DNA of 64,000 nt from Gammaproteobacteria bacterium (GTDB lineage Bacteria; Pseudomonadota; Gammaproteobacteria; Steroidobacterales; Woeseiaceae), in the NCBI GenBank assembly GCA_029861535.1, contig JAOTZC010000012.1:1-64000 (forward strand). Reading direction: 5' to 3'. Every line of letters begins with the position of its first letter. Within the stretch, counting starts at the first letter, position 1. The notes below the pieces were generated by a model. That model was not told the DNA's origin. It saw only the letters and a list, made by a program, of their open reading frames with translations, and ran no database searches. Below, piece after piece: positions 34,062-43,544 of the stretch. Position numbers and translations under genes: made by a program.

Positions 34062-34580
34062 ATGGCTGAAGAAGAGACCCCAACCGAAGGCGGCGAGGTG
34101 TCCAAAGGCGGCGGCATGAAGAAGATGATGATCTTCGGTGTCGCGGCACTCGTGCTTGTCGTAGTCGGCATTTTTGCCGGGCCTGCGGTCATGAACATGA
34201 TCTCGCCACCTGAGGACGTCGCAGGTGATGGCGAAGCCGTCGCTGAGGAGAAAAGTTCTCCGCCAATCTATCAGACCCTGCATCCGCCGCTCGTCGTCAA
34301 TTTCAAAGATGAAGCGGGCGATTCGCACTTTATGCAAATCACGATGGAAGTCATGTCGCGCGAGCAGTCCGTCGTGAATGCTTTGCGTGACAACGTCGCG
34401 GTTGTCCGCAATGCCCTGATCCTGCTGTACAGCGGATCCGTATACGAGGAAGTCACAACTCGCGAAGGCAAAGAAAAAATGCTCGAGGAAGGGCTGGAGG
34501 AAATTGAGCGTGTCATGGTTGAGACGACCGGCGAGGGCGGTGTCGAGGCGTTGTACTTCACAGCACTTGTTATCCAGTAG
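34062..34580 (+). CDS. fliL: Flagellar basal body-associated protein FliL
   Basis: Inner-membrane protein of 172 residues that rings the stator and supports torque. A cytosolic N-terminus rich in Gly and Glu precedes one TM helix (MMIFGVAALVLVVVGIFAG). The periplasmic FliL domain follows (LHPPLVVNFKDEAGDSHFMQITMEVMSREQSVVNALRDNVAVVRNALILLYSGSVYEEVTTREGKEKMLEEGLEEI). GGAG at 34052-34055 supports the ATG at 34062. It is the first gene of the fliL operon. Confidence 0.94.
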   Translation: MAEEETPTEGGEVSKGGGMKKMMIFGVAALVLVVVGIFAGPAVMNMISPPEDVAGDGEAVAEEKSSPPIYQTLHPPLVVNFKDEAGDSHFMQITMEVMSREQSVVNALRDNVAVVRNALILLYSGSVYEEVTTREGKEKMLEEGLEEIERVMVETTGEGGVEALYFTALVIQ

Positions 34581-34591
34581 GTGGCGCGACA

Positions 34592-35590
34592 ATGAATGAC
34601 CAGGTACTTACTGATGACGAGAAAGACGCGCTAATCGATGGCGTCGAAAACGGCGAGGTCGAAGTGCAGACTGGTAACGGTCTGCAGTATGCCAGTGTTC
34701 GCGATTTCGACGTCACGCCACGCAACCGCATCGTTACGGACAGCTTCCCGAAATTGCAGAACTTAAATCGCAAACTCGCGGGATCTATCAGCCAGTCAAC
34801 ATCGGTTCTTCTCAATGAGAAAGTAGAAGTAGAGTCCGGACCACTTGCAAGCTCAACGTGGGCGGAGTTTTGCGAGCTATCGACCGACGTGGCACTAATT
34901 TTCGAGTTCAAAGCAATGCCGTTGGATGGATCTGCAGCCATCTACGTTCAGTCTGGAGTCATTAGACACTTAGTGGAAGCCTTTTACGGTGGTTCGAAAG
35001 AAAATCCGCCACGTCACGCCATCGACGGTTTCACACCGGGTGAAATGAACGTTATTTCATTGTTTTGCATGGACATATTAAAAGGCATCGTCGCTACCTG
35101 GCAATCGCTGATTCTGCTCGAGCCCGAGAAAGTCGGCGTGCATCAGAGCACCGATGTCGTCGAGGTCATCGAGAGCAGCGCCATCGTGATCCATTCGGAG
35201 TTCACTCTACATGCCGGCGATGAGCGGCACGATTTTCACATCGTTTGGCCAACATCGATGCTCGCATCATTGTTACCAGTGTTGGAGGGAGCGAAACGCG
35301 AACGCGATGCGCAGGAGGACGCCCGCTGGGAGCAGGTGATTCGCGCTCGTGTTCCCGAGGCTCTCGTCGATGTCAGTTCACGCGTTGGCAATGCTCGCAT
35401 GAGTCTGCGAGAGGTTGCAGCACTACAAGCCGGTGACGTAATCGATATCGAAAATCCACGAATCGGCACCGTATTTGCGAAACATGTACCGGTTCTTGAA
35501 GGCCGTTTCGGCGTTCACGATGGCTGTTACGCAATTGAGGCGACTCGTTGGCTCGCAGACGTCGAAGCCGCTCAAACGGCAAGCGGATAA
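34592..35590 (+). CDS. fliM: Flagellar motor switch protein FliM
   Basis: C-ring protein of 332 residues and target of CheY-P. The N-terminal segment (LTDDEKDALIDGVENGEVEVQ) is the CheY-binding region, here with acid and Leu residues but without the classical LSQxEIDALL spelling. The CheC-like middle domain (FPKLQNLNRKLAGSISQSTSVLLNEKVEVE ... GFTPGEMNVISLFCMDILKGIVATWQSL) and C-terminal SpoA domain (ARMSLREVAALQAGDVIDIENP) follow. CheY itself is not encoded in this window. Confidence 0.94.
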   Translation: MNDQVLTDDEKDALIDGVENGEVEVQTGNGLQYASVRDFDVTPRNRIVTDSFPKLQNLNRKLAGSISQSTSVLLNEKVEVESGPLASSTWAEFCELSTDVALIFEFKAMPLDGSAAIYVQSGVIRHLVEAFYGGSKENPPRHAIDGFTPGEMNVISLFCMDILKGIVATWQSLILLEPEKVGVHQSTDVVEVIESSAIVIHSEFTLHAGDERHDFHIVWPTSMLASLLPVLEGAKRERDAQEDARWEQVIRARVPEALVDVSSRVGNARMSLREVAALQAGDVIDIENPRIGTVFAKHVPVLEGRFGVHDGCYAIEATRWLADVEAAQTASG

Positions 35591-35616
35591 ATACATACAG
35601 CACAAGGAAAGCAACA

Positions 35617-36000
35617 ATGGCATCGGAAGAAACAGGCAATGAAGAAAGCGCGAATGAAGAAGCCGCACAGGTTAGCGAGAAAGCGGCGCAATATTCGCCA
35701 GACGAATTGAGCGACGCCGGCCAGGCTACGGAATCCAGCGAGGTCAATCTCGAATTGGTGCTTGATATTCCAGTTAACGTCTGCCTTCGCGTCGGTTCCA
35801 CTGAAATATCGATTCGCGACCTCGTCAAACTCGTTGAAGGTTCGGTTATTGCGCTCGACCGCGATGCTAACGAACCGATGGACGTGCTCGTGAATGGCAC
35901 ACTAATCGCGCATGGTGAGATTGTCGTCGTTGACGACCGCTTCGGCATTCGGCTGACGGATGTAGTAAGCCCACTGGAACGCATCGAGAAATTGGGCTAG
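35617..36000 (+). CDS. fliN: Flagellar motor switch protein FliN
   Basis: C-ring protein of 127 residues. The N-terminal 45 residues are Glu/Ala/Ser-rich and disordered. The SpoA domain reads LELVLDIPVNVCLRVGSTEISIRDLVKLVEGSVIALDRDANEPMDVLVNGTLIAHGEIVVVDDRFGIRLTDVVSPLERI, full length. ATG 35617 is preceded by AAGGA with 8-bp spacing. It forms the lower C-ring with FliM. Confidence 0.96.
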   Translation: MASEETGNEESANEEAAQVSEKAAQYSPDELSDAGQATESSEVNLELVLDIPVNVCLRVGSTEISIRDLVKLVEGSVIALDRDANEPMDVLVNGTLIAHGEIVVVDDRFGIRLTDVVSPLERIEKLG

Positions 36001-36004
36001 CCCA

Positions 36005-36349
36005 ATGTCAGCTGCACCGATAGGCGGTTCCGAACTATTGAGCTTCGCGGCGAGCTTAATCGTCGTGATCGGCGTGATCGTTGTACTCGGTTGGTTGTAT
36101 TCGCGTAGCAAATTGTTCGGCGGCGGCAACAACGACGCGATCAACGTCATTGCGAGTCGGGCCGTAGGCAGTAAAGAAAGGCTTATGGTCGTGGAAGTCG
36201 CCGGGACGCAGCTGCTCGTCGGCATGACCGCTTCCAACGTCAACACACTACACGTATTCGATACCCCGGTTGTCGACTCCAGTGATGTTGCCGAGGTGTC
36301 CGGATTCGCGCACCGCCTGAAGTCTGCTCTTAAAGAGATGAAACGATGA
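36005..36349 (+). CDS. fliO: Flagellar biosynthesis protein FliO
   Basis: Small inner-membrane protein of 114 residues that helps assemble the FliP pore. One N-terminal TM ([22 protein letters not shown]) is followed by a cytosolic domain ([41 protein letters not shown]) typical of FliO. It overlaps fliP by 4 bp and follows fliN by 4 bp. Confidence 0.9.
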   Translation: MSAAPIGGSELLSFAASLIVVIGVIVVLGWLYSRSKLFGGGNNDAINVIASRAVGSKERLMVVEVAGTQLLVGMTASNVNTLHVFDTPVVDSSDVAEVSGFAHRLKSALKEMKR

Positions 36350-37074
36350 TGCGGCTGGGCATTGCGTTGCTGCTATTGCTGGGCTTTGCTAATGCGTTGG
36401 CACAGGAGCCGCTGGCGCTCGTAAGCGATGCCGTTGAGGGTCAGTCTTACTCGCTGAGCATCCAGATCCTGGTCTTGATGACGCTGCTGACATTGCTTCC
36501 GGCCGCCATTCTTTCGATGAGCGCGTTTGTGCGCATCATTATCGTTCTATCCATTCTGCGACAGGCGCTCGGCACGGCGCAGACGCCCCCGAATCAGGTG
36601 TTGTTGGGCGTGTCATTGTTTTTGACGTTTTTTATTATGGCCCCGGTAATTAGCGACATAAATCAGAACGCCGCGCAGCCGTACATCGACGGCGATATCA
36701 ACGCGGCGCAGGCATTCGAGCAAGGCATACAGCCGCTGCGTGCGTTCATGATAAACCAAACCCGCGACAGCGATCTCAGCCTATTCGCCGGCATTGCTGG
36801 CAGCGCCGATGCCGCTTCGGCAAATGACGTGCCGCTATCAATTCTCATTCCAAGCTTCATGGTCAGCGAATTGAAAACCGCGTTTCAGATCGGTTTCCTC
36901 GTTTTTATTCCATTTCTGGTGATCGACCTGGTCGTGTCGAGTGTCCTGATGTCTATGGGCATGATGATGTTGTCACCAATGCTGATCTCATTACCGTTCA
37001 AGATCATGCTGTTTGTGTTGGTCGACGGCTGGGCGCTGGTTCTCGGCACATTGGCATCGAGTTTTTATACCTGA
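36346..37074 (+). CDS. fliP: Flagellar export gate protein FliP
   Basis: Core subunit of the export gate, 242 residues. A cleavable signal peptide ([18 protein letters not shown]) precedes four membrane segments. Conserved blocks are [48 protein letters not shown] and [22 protein letters not shown], plus the [12 protein letters not shown] motif. It assembles as FliP5FliQ4FliR1. Confidence 0.97.
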   Translation: MMRLGIALLLLLGFANALAQEPLALVSDAVEGQSYSLSIQILVLMTLLTLLPAAILSMSAFVRIIIVLSILRQALGTAQTPPNQVLLGVSLFLTFFIMAPVISDINQNAAQPYIDGDINAAQAFEQGIQPLRAFMINQTRDSDLSLFAGIAGSADAASANDVPLSILIPSFMVSELKTAFQIGFLVFIPFLVIDLVVSSVLMSMGMMMLSPMLISLPFKIMLFVLVDGWALVLGTLASSFYT

Positions 37075-37083
37075 GGCACTGTG

Positions 37084-37353
37084 ATGACACCGGAAATGGT
37101 TACAACGATTGGGCAACAAGCATTATGGGTGACGATGATGATTGCCGCACCGCTGCTGCTGTCGGCACTAGCCGTGGGCTTGTTGGTCGGCATGTTCCAG
37201 GCTGCAACGCAGATTAACGAGATGACGTTGTCGTTTATTCCGAAGCTTCTTGTTCTGGTCTTGGCGCTCGTTCTTGCTGGTCCGTGGATGCTGAGCGTCA
37301 TCGCCAACTTTACCAAAGCCCTGATGGAGCAAATTCCGGCACTTATCTCGTAA
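37084..37353 (+). CDS. fliQ: Flagellar export gate protein FliQ
   Basis: Export gate subunit of 89 residues with two TM helices (ALWVTMMIAAPLLLSALAVGLLVGMFQAATQINEMTLSFIPKLLVLVLALVLAGPWML). The motif QAATQINEMTLSFIPK is diagnostic. ATG 37084 follows GTG 37081 directly; either may be used. It lies 6-9 bp after fliP and 38 bp before fliR. Confidence 0.97.
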   Translation: MTPEMVTTIGQQALWVTMMIAAPLLLSALAVGLLVGMFQAATQINEMTLSFIPKLLVLVLALVLAGPWMLSVIANFTKALMEQIPALIS

Positions 37354-37391
37354 AGAGAGAAAGGTGAACGATATGTTAGCGAGAACGAACA

Positions 37392-38171
37392 ATGACGATC
37401 GACTTACATCTGACTCCGATCATCGAACAGCTGGCCACGTATATCTGGCCGTTTGTGCGGATCGGGGCCTTCATGATGGTCATGCCGGTCGTGGGCGGCA
37501 GTTTTGTGCCGGTGAGAGTACGACTGATTCTGGCGATGGCCCTGACTGGAGTGATTGCGCCGGTCATTCCGATTGCATCGACACCGGAAGTCTTGAGTGC
37601 GGTGGGTCTGGTCACGATGACTCAGGAGATCGTGATCGGCGTCATGCTGGGATTCTTAGTGCAGCTTGTCTTCGACGCGATCGCGCTCGGCGGGCAGGTG
37701 ATCGGCATGAGCATGGGGCTCGGTTTCGCGGTATTCCTGGACAAGGCGCGTGGCGTGAATATCCCGGTGATTGGACAGATGTTTCTGATGCTGGGAATGC
37801 TGGTGTTTTTGGCGATGGATGGGCATCTAGCGATGATCCAGCTATTGGCGAAGAGCTTTTATGCGTGGCCGCTGGCGGAGGACAGATTCACCGAGACTGT
37901 CCTGTCGGAACTTCTGGCGTGGACCGGCCAACTATTCGTGTTTGCAATGAAAATCGCGCTGCCGGCCGTAACGGCAATTTTGGTCGTCAATCTGGCATTC
38001 GGCACGATGAGCCGGGCGGCGCCGACATTGAACCTGTTCGCCGTCGGTTTTCCAGTTGCGATGTTGTCGGGTTTCGCGGTGATTTTTCTAAACATGGACG
38101 TACTGCAGGAAAACGTCATGTCATTTCTGTCGACCTCGCTCGCGGCGATTTCTGCCCTGCTTGAACTGTAA
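37392..38171 (+). CDS. fliR: Flagellar export gate protein FliR
   Basis: Export gate subunit of 259 residues with about six TM helices. Conserved features include WPFVRIGAFMMVMPVVGGSFVPVRVRLILAMALTGVIAP, GQVIGMSMGLGFAVFLDKARGVNIPVIGQMF and APTLNLFAVGFPVAMLSGFAVIF. It caps the FliP/FliQ assembly. It ends 12 bp before flhB. Confidence 0.95.
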   Translation: MTIDLHLTPIIEQLATYIWPFVRIGAFMMVMPVVGGSFVPVRVRLILAMALTGVIAPVIPIASTPEVLSAVGLVTMTQEIVIGVMLGFLVQLVFDAIALGGQVIGMSMGLGFAVFLDKARGVNIPVIGQMFLMLGMLVFLAMDGHLAMIQLLAKSFYAWPLAEDRFTETVLSELLAWTGQLFVFAMKIALPAVTAILVVNLAFGTMSRAAPTLNLFAVGFPVAMLSGFAVIFLNMDVLQENVMSFLSTSLAAISALLEL

Positions 38172-38183
38172 CGGACTGAACCA

Positions 38184-39308
38184 ATGGCCGAAGACCAAGC
38201 ACAACAGGATCGAACCGAACAAGCGACACCCAAACGTCGCGAGGATGCCCGCAAGAAGGGCGATGTTCCGCGTTCCCGTGAGCTAACGATGACAGGTGTC
38301 ATGCTATCCGGCGCTACATCCATATTGCTGCTTGCTGCACCAATGGGTGGCACTCTAATTGATGCCTTCTCACAAGCACTTGTCATTGAGCGCACTGCGA
38401 TTTTCGACGCAAATTTATTACCCATTGCATTTGCGGATACTGCCGGCACGATATTCATCGGTTTGTTACCGCTCGCCGTGATTTTGCTCGCTGCAGTATT
38501 TTTGAGTGCCGTATTGATCGGCGGCTGGTCGTTCAGTCCACAGGCCGTAGCGTTCAAGCTCGAACGCATCAGCCCGGCAAAGGGCATTAAACGGGTCTTT
38601 AGCGCCAACAGTTTGAATGAATTACTCAAGGCGCTGGCAAAATTTTCGATTGTGGCGCTGATTGCGATCGCGTGGCTTTGGTATTCCGTTGATGAACTCG
38701 CGGGTCTGGGTCGCGAACCTGTCGACAGTGGTATAGCGCATGCCTTAAAGATTTGTGGTCTGTCATTGCTCGTCATCAGCTCGGGGCTACTACTCATCGC
38801 TGCATTCGATGTGCCGTTTCAACTTTGGCAGTACCAGAAGAAACTCAGGATGACGCGACAACAGGTCAAGGAAGAGTTCAAGGACACGGAAGGTCGACCC
38901 GAAGTCAAATCGAGAATTCGTGCCTTGCAACTACAGATCGCAGCTCGCCGAATGATGGAGGAATTGCCAACAGCCGACGTTGTCATAACGAACCCGACTC
39001 ACTTCGCGGTTGCGCTCAAATACGACGATGCGCTGATGGGCGCGCCTCGCGTCATCGCCAAAGGCAAAGACCTAATCGCGGCGCGCATTCGGGAAGTTGC
39101 TGCCGAACACAATGTGCCTTTATTTTCGGCGCCGTCGCTCGCACGCATTCTGTACCGTAGCACCGAAATTGGCGACGAAATTCCGGCGAAATTGTATACG
39201 GCTGTCGCGCAGATTCTTGCTTATATCTACCAGCTTCGCGAAACCCTGCGACCCGGCCAGAAACCGCCTGAGCCACCACTTCCTGACATAAACGAAGACG
39301 AGTTTTAA
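38184..39308 (+). CDS. flhB: Flagellar export switch protein FlhB
   Basis: Membrane protein of 374 residues that decides substrate class. The N-terminal DRTEQATPKRREDARKKGDVPRSREL motif and four TM helices precede the cytosolic domain. That domain has the autocleavage site NPTH (about residues 270-273) in VVITNPTHFAVALKYD. The C-terminal tail is Pro-rich (PPEPPLPDINEDEF). FliK acts on this protein to end hook growth. flhA follows after 3 bp. Confidence 0.97.
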   Translation: MAEDQAQQDRTEQATPKRREDARKKGDVPRSRELTMTGVMLSGATSILLLAAPMGGTLIDAFSQALVIERTAIFDANLLPIAFADTAGTIFIGLLPLAVILLAAVFLSAVLIGGWSFSPQAVAFKLERISPAKGIKRVFSANSLNELLKALAKFSIVALIAIAWLWYSVDELAGLGREPVDSGIAHALKICGLSLLVISSGLLLIAAFDVPFQLWQYQKKLRMTRQQVKEEFKDTEGRPEVKSRIRALQLQIAARRMMEELPTADVVITNPTHFAVALKYDDALMGAPRVIAKGKDLIAARIREVAAEHNVPLFSAPSLARILYRSTEIGDEIPAKLYTAVAQILAYIYQLRETLRPGQKPPEPPLPDINEDEF

Positions 39309-39311
39309 GCC

Positions 39312-41360
39312 GTGGGTGAAAACAGCTACATAAGCGAGATCTTGCGCAGCCTGGGTATGCCGATCCTGCTGATCGCCGTGCTTGCGATGATGATGGTGCC
39401 GTTGCCGCCGCTCGCACTCGACATATTGTTTACCTTCAATATCGCACTGTCGGTCGCGATCCTGCTGACCACAGTTTACGTCGGTCGGCCGCTGGACTTT
39501 GCCGTATTCCCAACAATTTTGCTGGTCGTAACCTTGATGCGTCTGGCACTAAATATCGCCTCAACACGTGTCGTATTGTTGAACGGCCACACCGGAACAT
39601 CGGCGGCTGGAAAGGTTATCGAGGCATTCGGTGAATTCGTTGTTGGCGGCAACTATGCGGTTGGCCTGGTGATTTTCGGCATTCTAGTCATCATCAATTT
39701 CGTCGTTGTGACCAAAGGTGCGGGGCGCGTATCGGAGGTTTCCGCACGCTTTACGCTCGACGCGATGCCCGGCAAACAGATGGCGATCGATGCTGATTTG
39801 AATGCCGGAGTCATTGATCAGGACCAAGCGCGCGTCCGCCGCCAGGAAATCGGCGAGGAAGCGGATTTCTATGGCTCGATGGATGGCGCGAGCAAATTTG
39901 TCCGCGGCGACGCTGTCGCGGCCATTCTAATTTTGTTTATCAATATTATTGGTGGTCTGATCATCGGCACGTCGCAGCACGACTTGTCCTTTTCGGCCGC
40001 CGTACATAACTACACTCTGTTGACGATCGGTGACGGCCTCGTCGCACAGGTGCCGTCGCTGATGTTGTCGACTGCCGTCGCGATCATCGTCACCCGCGTA
40101 TCGCGCACGCAGGACATGCGCCAGCAGGTATTTGCACAACTTTTCAGCGATCACCGTACGCTGTTCATTACGGCCGCAGTTCTTGGGATTCTCGGCATTA
40201 TTCCGGGCATGCCCAATTTCGCATTCTTGAGCCTTGCGGCTGTTGCTGCGCTCGCTGCTCTGAGCGTGGCGCGTAGGAGATCTGAAACGGCCGCACCCGA
40301 GCCGGTCGACGTTAGCCCTGAGGCGGCATTGCCAGAACTTAGCTGGTACGACGTGGATCCGGTCGACCTGATCGGCCTTGACGTCGGTTATCGATTGATT
40401 CCGCTTGTTGATCGTAATCGTAATGGTGCGTTGGTGTCGCGTATCAAAGGCGTACGCAAGAAACTGACCGAAGAGCTGGGTTTTCTGGTCTCCCCGGTAC
40501 ATATCAAAGATGATCTTGATCTAGGGCCGAATAACTACCGCATCACACTCGCCGGTGTCGCGCTAGGTGAGGGCGAGGTGCACATTGACAAGGATTTGGC
40601 GATCAATCCTGGCCAGGTGTTCGGCAAAGTGAACGGAATTGAGACCAAAGATCCGGCATTCGGGCTTGACGCCTACTGGATCGAGGCCGGGCAACGCGAA
40701 GAAGCGCAAATGCTCGGCTACACGGTCGTAGATCCCGCCACGGTGGTGGCGACGCATCTCAGTGAAATTCTGAAGTCGAACGCACATGAATTGCTCGGTC
40801 ATGAAGAATGCCAGCAGTTAATGGATCGTCTCGCCGTAGTGTCACCCAAGCTGATTGAAGAGCTGACACCGAAATTGTTGCCGATGAGCACAATTACCCG
40901 AGTGCTACAAAACTTGCTCGAAGAAAAGATTCCGATCCGCAATATTCGCAAGATCGCCGAAACTTTGGCGGAGCACGGCTCTCGCAGTCAGGATCCCGAC
41001 GCTTTATCCGCGGCTGCCCGCGTCGCTCTCGGCCGCTCGATCGTTCAATCAGTAGCAGGCACGCGGCCTGAGCTGCCGGTTTTGACGCTCGAGCCAGAGT
41101 TGGAACGAATCTTGAATGATAGTGCCCAGGAAGGCGGAACGATTGGTCTGGAGCCGGCAATGATGGAGCGACTGCATCAGACACTCACGGATAAGGCAGA
41201 AAAGCAGGAAATCGCCGGCGAACCTGCGGTGCTACTGGTTGCGCCGCAGGTAAGACCATGGATGTCTCGCATGATGCGCAACATTCGCAACCTACATGTA
41301 TTGGCTTACAACGAGGTTCCCGACGACAAGCGCATTCAGATGCTTGCGGCGGTGGGTTAA
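39312..41360 (+). CDS. flhA: Flagellar export gate protein FlhA
   Basis: Largest export gate subunit, 682 residues, with about eight N-terminal TM helices. It carries the FHIPEP-type conserved block (RVSEVSARFTLDAMPGKQMAIDADLNAGVIDQDQARVRRQEIGEEADFYGSMDGASKFVRGDA). The C-terminal cytosolic domain binds chaperone-substrate complexes (LDVGYRLIPLVD, NYRITLAGVALGEGEV, LLPMSTITRVLQNLLEEKIPIRNIRKIAETLAEHG). The start is GTG at 39312. An 86-bp gap separates it from flhF. Confidence 0.97.
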   Translation: MGENSYISEILRSLGMPILLIAVLAMMMVPLPPLALDILFTFNIALSVAILLTTVYVGRPLDFAVFPTILLVVTLMRLALNIASTRVVLLNGHTGTSAAGKVIEAFGEFVVGGNYAVGLVIFGILVIINFVVVTKGAGRVSEVSARFTLDAMPGKQMAIDADLNAGVIDQDQARVRRQEIGEEADFYGSMDGASKFVRGDAVAAILILFINIIGGLIIGTSQHDLSFSAAVHNYTLLTIGDGLVAQVPSLMLSTAVAIIVTRVSRTQDMRQQVFAQLFSDHRTLFITAAVLGILGIIPGMPNFAFLSLAAVAALAALSVARRRSETAAPEPVDVSPEAALPELSWYDVDPVDLIGLDVGYRLIPLVDRNRNGALVSRIKGVRKKLTEELGFLVSPVHIKDDLDLGPNNYRITLAGVALGEGEVHIDKDLAINPGQVFGKVNGIETKDPAFGLDAYWIEAGQREEAQMLGYTVVDPATVVATHLSEILKSNAHELLGHEECQQLMDRLAVVSPKLIEELTPKLLPMSTITRVLQNLLEEKIPIRNIRKIAETLAEHGSRSQDPDALSAAARVALGRSIVQSVAGTRPELPVLTLEPELERILNDSAQEGGTIGLEPAMMERLHQTLTDKAEKQEIAGEPAVLLVAPQVRPWMSRMMRNIRNLHVLAYNEVPDDKRIQMLAAVG

Positions 41361-41446
41361 CACGCAAGTTTTAGGAGGAGTGAGAAGGCGAGGGTTGATG
41401 ATTGACGATTGTTGTCGACGAGCGAGTCACTAAGTGAGGATCGATT

Positions 41447-42676
41447 GTGAAGATCAAACGATATTTGGATAAGGACATGCGCCACGTGTTACGACGCGTT
41501 CGCGAAGATCAGGGACCTGATGCGGTGATTCTGTCAAACCGCCGTGTTGACGACGGCATCGAAGTTATCGCTGCGCTCGACTACGACGAAGCTCTCGTTC
41601 GGCATGCGATCGGTATCGATTCGGACAAGGAAGCCTCTAGCGATATCAAGATTGACCGAGATGCGCTGGCCGAAATTGCTGAAGTCGACTTCGTGCCTGC
41701 GCCGACCACCGAGGTTGTGTCGGCAGAGCTCCAGCCACAGCCACTGAAGGAAATGCACGATGAAATATCGTCAATGCGCGGTCTTTTGGAAACACAACTA
41801 TCCGGACTCGTTTGGAAAAACGGGGCCGAACGCGCACCGCTAAGAGCACAAATGCTTAGAAACCTAGCGCGTCTGGGAATCGCGCCGGACATCGCGAGCA
41901 CCGTCATTGATCGACTTGAGCCGGTCACCGAAGTGAAGCGTCTATGGCAGGCACCGTTGATGACGCTCGCTCAGGCCCTTCCTGTAAAGGACGATCAGCT
42001 GCTGGAACAGGGTGGCACTTACGCATTAATTGGACCCACCGGAGTTGGTAAGACGACGACAATTGCGAAAATCGCGGCGCGCTTCGCGATGACAAACAGC
42101 GCAGACGAGATCGCTTTAATCTCAGCGGATTCCTATCGCATCGGTGCGAAAGAGCACCTTATGGCCTTCGCGAACATCATTGGTGCGAATGTGTATTCGG
42201 CTAGTACCTCCGATGAGCTTAGCGATTTACTAAATCAACAACGCAAAAAGGGCCTAGTGCTGATAGACACTGAAGGCAGAAGCCCGCGCGATCGAGATCT
42301 GGCGAATCGGTTAGCAGCCTATGGCAACAACTCCGAGCGCATTAAGTTTTACCTGACGCTGTCCGCGGCAACGCAGGAAGCCGCGCTGGATGAGGCGATG
42401 CGTCAATTCAGTCGAGTGCCACTCGAGGGCTGCATCGTCACGAAAATCGACGAAGCTGCGCAGCTCGGCTGCATTATCAGCGCAATGATTCGGCATGATC
42501 TGCCAGCCTGCTGGTTCTCTGATGGCCAACGCATTCCAGACGATATTTATGCTGCCGCGCGCAAGAAGATGTGGCTCATCAATCAGGCTGTCGATTGCCT
42601 CGAATATGCGCAACCGCAAATCAACGAAAGAACAATGGCAGAAACATACTCGGAGGCGAGCCGAGCCAATGCATAG
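41447..42676 (+). CDS. flhF: Flagellar placement GTPase FlhF
   Basis: SRP-type GTPase of 409 residues that marks the cell pole for flagellum assembly. The basic N-terminal B domain (KIKRYLDKDMRHVLRRVREDQGPDAVILSNRRVDDGIEVIAALDYDEA) is followed by the N domain. The G domain has GPTGVGKTTTIAKIAARF, ALISADSYRIGAKEHL, LVLIDTEGRS and TKIDEAAQLG. The DTEGRS loop has Glu where DTAGR is usual. The start is GTG at 41447. It overlaps flhG by 8 bp. Confidence 0.96.
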   Translation: MKIKRYLDKDMRHVLRRVREDQGPDAVILSNRRVDDGIEVIAALDYDEALVRHAIGIDSDKEASSDIKIDRDALAEIAEVDFVPAPTTEVVSAELQPQPLKEMHDEISSMRGLLETQLSGLVWKNGAERAPLRAQMLRNLARLGIAPDIASTVIDRLEPVTEVKRLWQAPLMTLAQALPVKDDQLLEQGGTYALIGPTGVGKTTTIAKIAARFAMTNSADEIALISADSYRIGAKEHLMAFANIIGANVYSASTSDELSDLLNQQRKKGLVLIDTEGRSPRDRDLANRLAAYGNNSERIKFYLTLSAATQEAALDEAMRQFSRVPLEGCIVTKIDEAAQLGCIISAMIRHDLPACWFSDGQRIPDDIYAAARKKMWLINQAVDCLEYAQPQINERTMAETYSEASRANA

Positions 42677-43544
42677 CGACACGCAAGCAGATTCGTTGCG
42701 AAAGTCGTTGCAACGAAAGCCGTCAAAGGTCATTGCCGTATGCAGCGGCAAAGGTGGCGTTGGCAAGACTAATATTGCATCTAACATTGCAGTTGCGCTC
42801 GGCGCGTTAGGAAGAGACGTCTGTTTGCTGGATGCAGACGTCAGCCTTGCGAATGTCGATGTATTGCTCGGACTACAACCGCGCTTCAACCTATCCCATG
42901 TCGTTAGTGGCGAGGCGGATTTGGCAACGACGGTGCTACACGGACCGAACAACATCCGCATCGTTCCTGCATCGTCTGGAAACTTCTGTATGACAGACCT
43001 ACCCGCGGCGTCTCAAGCAGCGATTATCCAGGCATTCAGCGATCTCAATCCGCATCCCGCTGTGCTCGTAGTTGATACGGCGGCGGGAATATCAAGTTCC
43101 GTTGCTCGATTTGTGCAGGCAGCGCAACACGCATTGGTCGTCGTGCAGGATGAACCGGCTTCACTGACCGACGCATATGCGTTGATCAAGGTGTTCAGCC
43201 AGAATTACGGCGTGTCACGTTTCAATATCGTGACCAATCGAAGTGCAGGCGCGACCGCTGGTCGGGCTTTGTTCAACAAATTGTCAAAAGTTGCCGACCA
43301 ATTTCTTGATGTCGTCATGTCACACATCGGTGACGTGCCGAATGACCGCTACCTGGTTAAGGCCGTGCAGCAGCAGCGCGCTGTCGTCGATGCGTATCCG
43401 CTGAGTGACTCAGGTACCGCTCTACTGAAGATTGCCAAGGCGATTGATCAAATGGCCGATCGTCGCAAGCCAAGCGGCGGCATCGAATTTTTCTTTGAGC
43501 GCTTGTTGCTGGCAGAACCAACACCGCGAGGTAAAGTCGCATGA
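42669..43544 (+). CDS. flhG: Flagellar number regulator FlhG (FleN)
   Basis: MinD-like ATPase of 291 residues that limits flagellum number. It has the deviant Walker A motif CSGKGGVGKTNIASNIAVALG, the switch I LLDADVSLANVDVLLGLQPRFNLSHV and the switch II VVDTAAGISSSV. In Pseudomonas it binds FleQ to restrain it and stimulates FlhF. The ATG at 42669 is inside the end of flhF; homology begins near VIAVCSGKGG. It overlaps fliA by 4 bp. Confidence 0.95.
   Translation: MHSDTQADSLRKSLQRKPSKVIAVCSGKGGVGKTNIASNIAVALGALGRDVCLLDADVSLANVDVLLGLQPRFNLSHVVSGEADLATTVLHGPNNIRIVPASSGNFCMTDLPAASQAAIIQAFSDLNPHPAVLVVDTAAGISSSVARFVQAAQHALVVVQDEPASLTDAYALIKVFSQNYGVSRFNIVTNRSAGATAGRALFNKLSKVADQFLDVVMSHIGDVPNDRYLVKAVQQQRAVVDAYPLSDSGTALLKIAKAIDQMADRRKPSGGIEFFFERLLLAEPTPRGKVA

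Noticed and set aside
37364-38164. Frame of 266 codons overlapping fliR on the same strand
   Set aside because: No membrane segments or homology; fliR is in the other frame with clear signatures.
37859-38797. Minus-strand frame of 312 codons across fliR and flhB
   Set aside because: Ser/Ala-rich antisense shadow of two certain genes.
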